A stretch of DNA of 64,000 nt from contig OZ024849.1 of assembly GCA_964017145.1 (NCBI GenBank), positions 496,001-560,000 on the forward strand, given 5' to 3'. The notes under the pieces were generated by a model. The model ran no database searches and was not told where the DNA came from. It saw only the letters and a program-made list of their open reading frames with translations. This stretch comes from Agrocybe praecox (taxonomy: Eukaryota > Basidiomycota > Agaricomycetes > Agaricales > Agrocybaceae). The stretch's first letter is position 1, and each line of letters begins with the position of its first letter. Both the position numbers and the translations under genes were made by a program. This document shows, piece after piece, positions 25,142-35,700 of the stretch.

Positions 25142-27710
25142 ACGTAGCTTGCCGATTACCACTTGCTCTCGAGAATACCCGTACTACTTGCGACCTCTTT
25201 CTTTTCTCCTTGCGAATCGTCACGAACACTAATTTTCCAAGCATGCCTTGTGTACCTGTGTCGTGGTCTGTTTCAAATTTATTTTTTTGGTAATTGCATA
25301 TCATACATATCCCACGTTCACCTTTTTGTATATACCCTTCCCTTGTTTGAACTCTTTCTTTTTTTGTTGTCGTTGTGGAAAATACCTCGCTCGTATACGC
25401 CTTCGGATTATTAACTCCTTTTGTCTTATTTTCTTGGATCACCGCCCTGCCTGAAAATCGTACGTATTATGGAGGATAGTGCTGATATTGTTACTGGATT
25501 ATGGGCTAATGCGTATTACTTATATGTCGTCTCTCTGTCTTGATTTCATTCATATGCGGTGTCAGCGCTAGTGTGTTTCTTGCTGCATTTATTTCGCGTT
25601 GACGTGCAGTTGCCGAGGAGTCGAGGTTGGCGCCCCGTTGTTGTATGTGAACTCTAGATGGCCAGGAATGATAAACGTATACCTTCTGTTCCTTACAGGT
25701 AGCCAACGAAGGTCCAGCGATTTGAATTATCTTGGACATTAACTTTATGTCGAGCGAGGGTTTTCCCTCTGACTCCCGCACAAATTGAATACCGCAAGCT
25801 CCCTCACTCTGGGGGTAAGTACTTGGAGTCTACTATGGTAACGGTCAGCGGTCTGAGTCTGTTTGTCACCCTGGTTAATGAGTATTGGGACCGGTGTTCG
25901 GGGGTTCCCTGGCTCGGGTACTAAGTAAATACGGTGAATTATATTTCGTGTCCTAGATTAGAACTTTTGGAACTGGGTTGTAACGTCAATTGTGCGACCG
26001 CAGCAGCGCAACAAAGTGCTTCGAGCTCGTACTATTTTCAAGTCTTATGACTCAATAATCTTTGGACATTTAGTATCCAATATTCTCTGCAAGTCTCCGA
26101 GTCCAAAGCCTTGTGCTAGTGTCTAAGAGAGGCAAAGTTATTTATAGCTAGCGCCAAAGTACTTCGAGCGCTCAAGCCTCAAAAATAAAATACTGTGTAG
26201 AAGAACCGTATAAAAAAAACTGCTTCGTTGTTCGCGTCAAATTCACCCGTGACCAATCTTCCAACTCGGGTCTAGGACAACAGAGAGCTGGCCGAGCGAA
26301 GCCCGATCATGATTCACAGTAAATTAGGAAAATTGATGTCTACATATAGTAAGTGTACTTATACCCCGGCCGCGATACGCGACATACTAGAGTGACGTAT
26401 CACGAGTCTACACCTCTCACTACTTATAGACTGCCAAGTCATAGCGAAGGTGCTTGGTTATTATATCCGTGTGACCTTGATGCGGCGGTGGCGAGAGTGG
26501 ACAGATTTGAATCTTAATTAATAGACATTCGAGCCTGAGCAGTGGTGAATCGCCTTATCCTACGCTTCTGCGCATTCTGTTCTCTGCTCAGAATCATGAT
26601 ATCAGGTTTTTATAGTTCGTGCACGAGTACGAGATGATATCTCTGTCCTCGACAGAGCGTCCTCCTTACCCGAGCCGCAGTGTCGAGGTTCGTAATATCT
26701 ACACTCTTTAACATTTAAGAGGAATTGCTGTAGTGGAAATTCTGAACGTCTCCCAAATACTCTTGTTATGGCGTTGAAACCCCGACTTACCGAGTCTACT
26801 GGAATCTGGGATGGTACGGTCCTGATAATAGGTACGAGGTGCGGAAACAAATCTGGTCAGTTACTACGTAAGAGTTCACAGGGTTGTTATTTTCAATGTA
26901 TCAAGCGTCTAAATGAAGATAGGTATTTATAATCAATGGAGGGTGCATCAAGCGCTCAAACCGCATATAGAGATGACATCGGAAAGTTCCCTTGTCCGCT
27001 CTACAACTAAACATAAAGTACCTAAAGCAGGGGTTTCCGACTCACGTTCGTTTACAAGATTCCTCATTGAGTTCGGGCAGAAGTCATGAAAGCTCGCATA
27101 GCCGATCAAGTTAGTAGCCCATCTGAAAGGTTTTGACCGATTTGGGAATAGATATCTAAACAAAGCACATCCCATCTCAGTCTCGGTCGTTGCCCTTGAA
27201 TTACTTCTGTACTAGTTAGATCTGATTTCTGGTTACTGCACGACAAGTTCAAGTTATGTACACAGATATACTAAGGATCATCTACAGTTTAGGTTAAGGC
27301 AAGTCGACATTTCACTGACTTAACAATAGTTATAGACCGCTTGATAAGTTTTACTCTTCTGTGTATTTCCCAAGTATTTCTATAACGTTTGCGACCTCTC
27401 GAGACATTGAATTCGAACGCGATTTTCTACGAATATATCATTGGAAAGGATCATACTTGATGCTATATGGCTAAATGGAGACAATTTTCTCGGGCCTTCC
27501 GGCACAACTACTACTAGACATCAGAAAGATGGCGTTCTGTATAGATTTTTGGGGTATTTTTATGGAAATTCAGCACCTGTCGCATTTTATATTGATAATA
27601 AAATATAAAATATACACTATCTTTTTATCCTATAAAAGGGCGACAAAACCATGCTAAAGAAGCAGCAGCAATCCTACACAACAGCGAGTAACCTCACGAG
27701 CAACCTCACA
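25142..27710. other. 2.6-kb gene-poor region
   Basis: Beyond the septin 3' UTR I see no gene, tRNA or clear repeat. The open frames are short and unrelated to known families. It has many stops in all frames and leads into the TATA box of the small secreted protein gene. An old decayed element or an unrecognised non-coding RNA cannot be excluded. Confidence 0.4.
27631..27637 (+). promoter_or_regulatory. TATA box of the small secreted protein gene
   Basis: TATAAAA followed by GGG lies 80 bp upstream of the ATG at 27711, the position and form of a strong core promoter. Such boxes are typical of regulated, highly expressed genes such as those for secreted proteins. Confidence 0.5.
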
Positions 27711-28212
27711 ATGTTCTTTACTGGTGCCTTTATTACAAGCGTTGTCGTTGCCACTATGAGCCACCTCAGCGTCTCTGCAAGCCCTGTTGCGGTTAGTTAC
27801 TTATTCGTTGTTATTTCTACTCAAAGATATAGCAGCTGACCCTCCAACGCAGGACGTCGTCAGTAACGCAGAGATGATGAATTGGCTCGCAACGACCGAC
27901 GCGAAACTTACGTTCATCGGCGAACCTATTGACAGTGGCATCACGCGCCGTAATGCACTGAACACTATGGTTGTTTACTGCAGTTCACGCGTCGATGCAG
28001 TCTGTGGAGGTGCTTGCACCGTATATAACGGTGGTCCTGCCTGCCTTAACGCTCCGAACACTCAGTGCCTATCCGCGACCAACAACGTGGGCTTCTGCGA
28101 CAGAGGTGGCTGCGGTGGCAGCTGCAACCAATTTGCGAGCTGTGGTACTAGATTGGACAACAACTTTTGCGCCACCCCAGGGACTGCATCCATTCTCGTG
28201 GGCAACGCGTGA
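27711..28212 (+). CDS. Small cysteine-rich secreted protein
   Basis: Predicted extracellular protein of 146 aa from exons 27711-27791 and 27853-28212. A signal peptide (residues about 1-25, FFTGAFITSVVVATMSHLSVS) is followed by a pro-like segment. Then comes a domain with ten cysteines in about 80 residues (VVYCSS, AVCGGACTVYNGG, GFCDRGGCGGSC, SCGTRLDNNFC), consistent with five disulfides. I recall related small secreted proteins from other Agaricomycetes but know no function. A TATA box lies 80 bp upstream, and large gene-free flanks surround it on both sides. An upstream in-frame ATG at 27651 would bury the signal peptide, so 27711 is preferred. It could be an effector-like or cell-wall-associated protein. 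Confidence 0.72.
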
Positions 28213-29478
28213 AGAAGAGCTTGTAGGTGACCGTGCAGTTATCTCTTCGTTGAAATTACGCTGATGCTTTCCAAATTAGGGCTATAAAGTCTTGCACAAG
28301 AAAGAAGAGCTCGATTCTGGTCATGTGCTACGCAGAATCAAGAAACGAAGTTGAAAGAAAAAGAAGAAAAAAATGAGGGTGTATTAACATAAACTTTGTA
28401 ATAAATGTAAATCATCAAAACAGTATGAGCAATGTGATATTTGATCTGCATGCCGCCTTACATTTACGTTTATAATAATCTATGGGTAAGAATAGTTCTG
28501 TCATTTTCTATTAATGGCACTTCACGATGTCACCGTGAGACCGCTAAACAAGCTAAACGCCGACCACAGGCACACGGATCAGGCTGGACATCATCAGTAG
28601 CAAACTTAGCCTTTCTCAAGGAGCTTGACGAAGAGTAACTTCGGAAGGCAGGTTTAGCTCCGTATACATCATTTTACCTCACTTTCCGCCTTCTAATTTG
28701 TTACAGACCATTCATCATACAATGAGTGAAGGGGCCCTACTATCCAGGACATCAAACCCTCTGAAGTTGAACATGCTACAAAAAACGTTGAGAACGTACA
28801 GGATGTACTTTGCGTTTACGGTACTCGTGAGCAGGGAGTGCCAGAGCAAATCCATTTACCGCCGACCTTCCTGCAGCTACTTCGGGTGGTATCTACCAGG
28901 AAGTGGTACTTATAAAGGTCTCTGTCATATGTAGAGTCTGAAGCTGCTCGTGGTGCCCTTCGACTAGAATAACGTAAACTAAATATAAAACTTTTGAGAA
29001 ACTTTTTTTGGATGATTTACGTTGAATAGAGTGAGATGGGCATGTCTTATCAGTGCACAATGCACCTATGTACCCGCTTTTGTGCAAGCTATGACAGGGT
29101 TCGGGGTACACAGTGGCGATTTGTTTTCTTGATTATAACAACGTAGCATGTTACTCAAAACAAAGGTTCTTAGCCGCAACAGATGGCCAGAAGGTTATGC
29201 ACGGTATCCATTGAATCTCTAGATATATCGCAAGGGATAGCCAGTCCACTTCTCAGGCGTCTGTTTAAACTCAGTTTCTAGATAAAAATAGAACACGGAC
29301 CGCCCGGGATTGACAACCGGCAGAAGCGACCATATGTGGTAATCGTAAAAAATAGCACTCACTGTTCAACCAGTGACAGTCGGCACTTTTTAAACCACAA
29401 ACTTTTTTTCCTCTCTTCTTTGCAAATATTCTCTTATCTATTCGTAGACTTGCTCTGAAGAGAGCCACAGCACCAAAG
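28213..29478. other. 1.3-kb gene-free region
   Basis: 3' flank of the secreted-protein gene, then the upstream region of the phosphatase-like gene. Short open frames on both strands lack motifs. No repeat or RNA gene is recognised. Confidence 0.4.
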
Positions 29479-32446
29479 ATGAGTCCAAGTAGAGGACCTT
29501 GGGACGAGGAACATTACGGATACCAGGAGGGTCAAGGCCAGCGATATACACAACCGAATGAACAATACCGTGGTTCATCAGATTATGGATATGATTACAC
29601 AGGCCAACATTCACAACGTTATGCTGAAGGATACGACTCTGTTTACGGCCAAGCCTACGCTCCAGCAGCGCCCTATGATTATGATTATGATTATCGAAAC
29701 CACACAGGCCATACTCCTCAGCCCGACTCTCAACGAATGCATGGACACAGTTATGATTATGGGTATCCATACGACCAACGATCAGCTCAGGAAGCCGGTG
29801 AATATAGTGGATATGCCGGGTATACTTCGTACTCTGATTATGGGCGCGGAAGGGATGGTCAGTATCGCGACGACGTGCACTACGCTGGATCTCGTTTAGG
29901 GCCTCATGCAGCACCTGATATGAATTCTCGACGAGATCAAGAAAGACTGAATCGTCTAGATGATCGTGCTGCTCCTCCAGGCAGGCGTGGGTCACCAGTA
30001 TATGCGGATTACCCAAGTGGCCAAGATTCTAGGACAGTGAACGCTAGCAGGTCGTACAGCACGTATAACAACTATCGAAGACAGCCAGAGTCTCAATATC
30101 AGACTCAGAATCAAGAACAAAACCTTAGAAATCTATTTTCACCCAGAAATACAGTTTCGAGTCGTGGCAGACCGGCCCACCATCCATTATTTTCTCATTC
30201 AGACCGACCTGGATCTCCACGGCCACAATCGTCATCGCCACCAAAGCCAAAACCACAACCACGGCGTACAACACCAACAGAAGGGTACTTAAAAACCGCT
30301 AGTCATCCTTCGTGGCACCTCGAAGACGCTGCGTCTCAACGCAAACTTATTGTCTTGGACTTAAACGGGTCTCTCCTCGTCCGAAGTGCTCATCAAAGGC
30401 GTCCATATCAGCCTCTATCCCAAGATCCCTCCCAACCCCGCGCACAACAACCTCTCAATGTCAGGGTTGTTCATCCTCGACCTTACCTTTCATCTTTTGT
30501 TCAATATATCCTGCATCCGGAGAATAAGAAGTGGCTCGATACGATGGTATGGAGCTCTGCTCAACCACACAGCGTGGATGATATGGTGAACCAGTGCTTT
30601 GGGACACAAAAGAGGGAGCTCAGAGCGATATGGGCGCGAGACACTCTTGGCTTGACTGGAGACGAGTACCGTACGTTTACCACTTCGGAAATACATCGCG
30701 TCAAGAGCTGTCTCTCTGATATTGATTTCCCCTTTTGCAGATAAGAAAACACAAACCTATAAAGATTTAGCCAAACCGTGGGCAGAGTTACCTATCAATG
30801 GATCTGCAGTATCTCCACCGTTGTCGCCCACTGCTGGTTCATCTTCGACTCAAAGCCACTCAGCTCTGACTACTCTCCTAATTGACGATTCTCCGGTCAA
30901 AGCAGCTTTACAACCCTACAACCATCTATGTATCCCAGAATACGTCCAGGACATGAGAAATCACGACCTCCGAGTAGCCGACGCAGAACGGGAATGGGCA
31001 CAGGCTCAAAACACGATCGTTGAGGGTGATGATGGCGAGAAGTCCAGTAAAAAAGATGATAAAAAAGAAAGAAGGAGGGAGGCCCGACGCGCTGAGAAAG
31101 CAAAGGGAGTTACTGAGATCGCACCAGTGGAACAAGACACACCGATCTCGAATGAGGCAAAGGAAAATAACGGACACCCTGACCCAGCAATTTCGCAAGC
31201 CGATGCAGAACCGACCTCCCTCTTACCTGAAAGTGATGTATTTGATCCCGACACAACCGTAAAGCGTGTAATACGCGAAGTCGTCATGATCGATGGGCAA
31301 ATAGTCGACCGTGAGCCTGAAATCATCAAGCGGGTCACTCGTGAGGTTGTAATGATTGAGGGAAAGATGGTGGATCCCGCTGACGAACTACCTTCACTGG
31401 TCGAACGGGAAGTGGCTGTTTCTGCCTCTGAATTCCCCCCTGAAGGCACCCACGTCCCACCGAATGAGTATACTACTAAGGCACTTGCCTGGGCAGCCGC
31501 GGCAGATCCGACTCCATCGGCTAAACAGTCAAGCTCTCATCGAAGGAGACGTGTCAGGAGGGCGGAGAGGAGAGAGAGGGAGAAATTGGAGAGAGAAGCA
31601 CAGGAACTCAAGGAGACGGAAACTCCGAATTTAGTTTCCACCGAAGAATCGGGATCGAACCCAGCTATGCCGATACCTGAACAGGAACAGAGAAAAGAGA
31701 GCACAGAAATTATTTCCGAGCAAGTGGTCTCACCTTCCGACGTCGTTCCTCATGCTGCCCAAAGCCCAATTTTGCCCAGCCAAAATACACAGAAGACGGC
31801 AGTTCGGTCTAAGCGAAAAGTACTTCATTACGACCAGACCCTTCTTGCGGTGATTGGTATCCTTGATTATCTGAAACAAGAAGGAAATATTGCGGGCTGG
31901 ATGACGAGTGGTGGCCTAATCTCAGTACCTCAAGGTGATGGCTTAGTATCGTCATTGAAGGCTCTAGATGACGGAAATCGAGTTATCGTTCCTTCGTCTG
32001 AGGCTGAGGAGAAAGAAGACGAACTTGCAATGGAGGCAGAGTTGAGAACGAGACGAGCGCGTTCTCGGACACCGCCCACACCTTCAGGAAGCCCGAGCCA
32101 AGAACAAAGCTCTTCGAAAAGACGACGCGTTGATGATGTTCCTCTAACTGACCTTCCAAACGTACCTTCTTCTCCTAAAAGTACATCATCTCCTTCCTCT
32201 TCCGTGATACCTGCTTCCAACTTTACCGGACAACAAGGTCCGGAGGGGACGTCAATGGGAAAACAAGAACAGGAGCCCGACAACAATCCAGTACCCGATT
32301 CAACCGCAGACACCAAAATGTGGTTTGAGCAACCTGCTGTGCTTGCGTTCTGGGCTCAGAAGGGTAGAGAAGCGCTTGCTGCTTTGAACTTGGATGTCAT
32401 TGTTGGGATAGAACATCCCGACAAATCAAGGGAAATTTTTACATGA
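29479..32446 (+). CDS. FCP1/NLI-type HAD phosphatase-domain protein, large
   Basis: 965 aa from exons 29479-30670 and 30741-32446. The N-terminal 270 residues are low-complexity, rich in Tyr, Gly, Gln and Ser (YDYDYDY, SYDYGYPY). An FCP1-homology (HAD) domain follows: VLDLNGSLLVR, VVHPRPYLSSFV, MVWSSAQPHSVDDMV, then after the splice a DLAKPW element and LLIDDSPVKA. The C-terminal part is acidic and Lys/Ser-rich with two near-repeats of REVVMIDGQIVD / REVVMIEGKMVD. The usual DxDxT reads D-L-N-G-S, so the second catalytic Asp is Asn and Thr is Ser. The DLNGT variant is known in fungal members of this family, so the protein may be a phosphatase with altered chemistry or a binding protein. Probably nuclear. 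Confidence 0.75.
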
Positions 32447-32704
32447 GTTTTTATTGATTGTAGTAATTACACTTCTTTTGGAGTCTTGACATCAGCCATG
32501 TACTGCGTTTGGTGCTCCGACAGATCAGCAACCACAGACCAAGCAACATGACCCTTCCTCAGGTTAAAACCGAATTATACATAATTCAATGTTAACAATA
32601 CCGATGTTAATCTCCTTGTTGTTATTTTTATCTTACATACTGCCTACTGTACTTTTCTTGTTAATTTTCCGCTCTGTTCATTTTGTACGTGGTCCAGTGA
32701 GGGT

Positions 32705-33895
32705 TTAGTCGGCTTCAGGGACGCCGCTGAGTGCCATCAAGCTGAAGTATACCGATGTCGCTACTGACATGTAACGGGTCTTAATAAGATCGGCTGCATC
32801 CTGATGATTCATAACCAGTGGATCAAACGTATGAAACGACCATAATGCACAGACTTACCGTTAATAAATCTTTGCATTCTCCATGATCAATGGGTCCGTC
32901 GCGCCTCCCATCCAACTCGATGAGCCGCATTCCAGAGCCCTTGCTATCCTCTTGCATGTCATCTGATGCTTCCTCGCCTTGAGCTGCCTTTCGAATATCA
33001 TTGTCGGGTGCCTCGACGAAGCATGTAAAATGCAAGTCAGAATCATTTACAGGTGCAGTTTGGCCAGATTCTGCAGATTCCGCGTGTATGTCAGCAAAAA
33101 GAGGCGTAGTCTCGAGCATGTGCGCTCGCTCGAGAGGGGTCTTGTCTAAGGGTAAGATTATTTTCGGGTAGACATAGGTGTGTGTGTATATATACCTTGG
33201 CCTGAGATAATAAAATTTTGAAGACCACTTGTTGGAGCAAAATCAACGCCTGACTATGAGGGCTTGATCAAATTTTGTGAGCCGAAAGTAAGTAAACCAC
33301 TCACATTTGCAAGAGCGTGGATCAGGCCGATAGTTCCACAAGCGTTTGAGATCTAATATCAAGTAGAAGATAGGTTAAAGCATGCGCAAAACTGGTGCGA
33401 GAAACATCCTACAGTTTGCTTGATGAAGAAGATCGTATTGTCAATCTTTGGTTGTCCCTCCCGTGCAATTCTTGCGTCCTCTTCTTTCCTTCTATTTTCC
33501 CCTTCTTCGTCAATTGGGAACAAAAGAATAACAGCCTTTACGGGTTGAGGGACCATATCAAGTAGCTGCAATTAATGTTACCGCTTGTTCGCGAGGTGTT
33601 ACTGCTGCAGAGCTCAGACGAACCTCTCGATCGAATCCATAGATGTCATTGAAATGGGCCTGCGACATTAACAAGCCTGCCTTTCGAGACCACTGATTGG
33701 ATGGAATATAGCCTCAGCTGTTGAAGCTATCTTCCAAGTGAACGCAATAGACATCTTACAGAATTAAATACCTAAAAGAGTTGATCAGCTAACTTTGCCC
33801 TAAGATTGTGTTTCGTTTCAAAGTGAAGTGCTCACTTCCGGATTACTTTCCAATGGGATCCAATGGATCACTGCTTGAGGTTTATCATCTGCCAT
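32705..33895 (-). CDS. YUH1: Ubiquitin C-terminal hydrolase (UCH, Yuh1/UCHL3-like)
   Basis: Peptidase C12 deubiquitinase that removes small adducts from ubiquitin or Nedd8. Eight exons: 33895-33836, 33771-33760, 33692-33624, 33565-33413, 33352-33305, 33253-33196, 33145-32859, 32800-32705; 260 aa. Catalytic residues are all visible: Gln97 in FIKQTISNACG, Cys103, His172 in DLHFTCFV, Asp212 in IELDGRRDGPIDHGEC. The segment between the His strand and the catalytic Asp holds an acidic insert (AAQGEEASDDMQEDSKGS). Exon 2 is only 12 nt, encoding VFNS, and is required to continue the conserved NPEVFN motif. It is convergent with the phosphatase-like gene. About 4 kb away lies WDR48, an activator of other deubiquitinases. 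Confidence 0.9.
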
Positions 33896-34069
33896 ACTTG
33901 TTGGGTATTAAGTAGTAATGTGCAGTGTTCTGGACAAAAGATGAGGGTGGTTGTATGGAATGGACAGAGGGTTAATGACTACTAATGTCTTGAACTTCCG
34001 ACTTTTGAAGATGGGATGACAATATAGGGGCTTTTGTGTCACATGATGCCGCGCGTCGCGTCGGATGCG

Positions 34070-34606
34070 GAGTAGGCTTAGACCTGTAACAGTTCTGTCT
34101 ATGAGGTTTGCGGAGCAAACTGTCGATAGACAGACCTGAGAATCTGGGTTTGAATTCCTGATGCAGAGCGGAGGTGGTCCCGTGGCATCACGTGTAGAGA
34201 GCCCACCCTAAATACATTACAAAAGCCTTTGCTACACCTAATAGCACTTTTCATATCCCCCAAGCATTAAAAAATTAATATTAATACATAGTAATACACT
34301 TGAGGCTCAGCTATTATTTACCACATTTTATTTATTTAATGAAGTGTGTATTAACGACGAGAATAAAAGGATTTGTGTGAGGGCCCGCGAAAATGATTAT
34401 GATTCCGAATCTAATGGTGAAATCATTTCATTACAAACTTTTGTAATGTATTTAGGGTGGGCTCAATACACGTGATGCCACGGGACCACCTCCGCTCTGC
34501 ACGGTTATTTTTTGACCAGATTCTCCGGTCTGTCTATCGACAGTTTGCAACACCGGCTCGCCGGGCTTCTGTCATAGACAGAACGGTCACCGGTCTAGAG
34601 TAGGCT
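34070..34606. repeat. 9-bp target-site duplication flanking the MITE
   Basis: The sequence GAGTAGGCT occurs exactly at 34070-34078 and again at 34598-34606, directly outside the two ends of the inverted-repeat element. A perfect 9-bp direct repeat is what Mutator-like elements leave on insertion. Confidence 0.75.
34079..34597. mobile_element. 519-bp MITE with long inverted repeats (Mutator-like)
   Basis: The ends are TAGACC and GGTCTA, followed inward by long imperfect inverted repeats: left arm about 34079-34226, right arm about 34437-34597. Shared blocks include TTCTGTCTATGA, AAACTGTCGATAGACAGACC, GCAGAGCGGAGGTGGTCCCG and CCCACCCTAAATACATTAC. The AT-rich middle (about 210 bp) has no open frame, so this is a non-autonomous element. 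The 9-bp target duplication and roughly 150-bp terminal repeats suggest the Mutator superfamily. It lies between the UCH gene and a tRNA-Leu gene. Confidence 0.78.
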
Positions 34607-34659
34607 GGAGTGAAGCCTGGCTATGTGCAGCAGAGACCACCAAACCAATGTTTCGATAT

Positions 34660-34776
34660 GGTGAGATGGCCGAGCGGTCTAAGGCGCCAGACTAAGGATC
34701 AGAACATCTGATGTTCAACCGTATGCGATAGCATATCTGGTCCTCCGGGGCGTGGGTTCGAATCCCACTCTCATCA
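34660..34776 (+). tRNA. tRNA-Leu(AAG) with a 37-nt intron
   Basis: Acceptor arm GGTGAGA pairs with TCTCATC (one G-T pair). The D arm TGGCCGAGCGGTCTAAGGC is of the class II Leu type. The anticodon stem CCAGA/TCTGG holds loop CT-AAG-G, so the anticodon is AAG. An intron at about 34698-34734 starts one base after the anticodon, the standard eukaryotic site. The variable arm and TTCGAATCC T loop follow. A T-run (CTTTTTG) 3' of the gene can terminate Pol III. Mature length is about 80 nt. Confidence 0.92.
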
Positions 34777-35408
34777 CATCTTTTTGTTTTCTTGCTGCAT
34801 TTCGCGTGATCACCAAGTAATTCCTCTATTCTATTAGAGTGCCTTTCATGACTTTGGTCTACTTAATCCAATATTTAGGGACGTGCAACACATCCTTTTC
34901 TAACGGGCGCTTACTTGACATTATACCTAATCGTCCTCGATAAATTTTGGAATGATGGAAATCAAAAGTTTCATGGTCAAACGTCACCTTCGCAAATAAA
35001 CAATGCTTTTAACTCAGGACATTAGGAACAAGAGTAGGTTTGAGTCCCATTTTGAATCTATTTCTTTGAGGTACTCAATAGTTCTTGAAATCTGACTCAA
35101 ATGTAAAATGTCACGCCGAGCTATCCGACAACCGCTTTCAAAGGAACATCTTCGCGCAGCGGGGTACATGAACACACCCATTCAGTGTCCAAAACAATGT
35201 GGAGATATGTGGTAGAAGCCATGGTGATCATATTGGATTTACCAGGACGTCCGCAGTGACCACAAGAGCGAGCAATCAACAGTGTTTACAAAACTCTGTC
35301 AAAGTAAATATACTAGAAGTAGATCAACAACATGGCACCTCCGAGGCTGCATTTGCCAGTTCAACTAGAAGTACGATGACCGACCGCCGAGGAAGTATAA
35401 AAAAGATG
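34777..35408. other. Spacer between inverted tRNA genes
   Basis: About 630 bp with no protein gene seen; one 70-codon plus-strand open frame at 35199-35411 overlaps the tRNA and looks spurious. The two tRNA genes point toward each other across this spacer. Confidence 0.4.
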
Positions 35409-35525
35409 TGATGAGAGTGGGATTCGAACCCACGCCCCGGAGGACCAGATATGCTATCGCATACGGTTGAACATCAGATGTTCTGATCCTTAGTCTGGCG
35501 CCTTAGACCGCTCGGCCATCTCACC
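35409..35525 (-). tRNA. tRNA-Leu(AAG), second copy in inverted orientation
   Basis: Reverse complement of the first tRNA-Leu gene over all 117 bp, including the intron, as far as I can compare by eye. Anticodon AAG. The flanks differ, so the identity stops at the gene ends. Its 3' side (toward lower coordinates) also has a T-rich stretch on the transcribed strand for termination. Confidence 0.92.
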
Positions 35526-35700
35526 ATGTGTATTGTGACTCACATGCGCGTCCTGGGTAGCCACACGTCTTTTGACAGTCCAAAACGCCTGAGCGATTCG
35601 ATTACCAACGGTAATTGATTAACTGACTTTCCAGATGAATATTAGGTGGGTTGTATAAGATATTCTAACGCAGAAGTACAATAAAATGAACTATAGTTTA

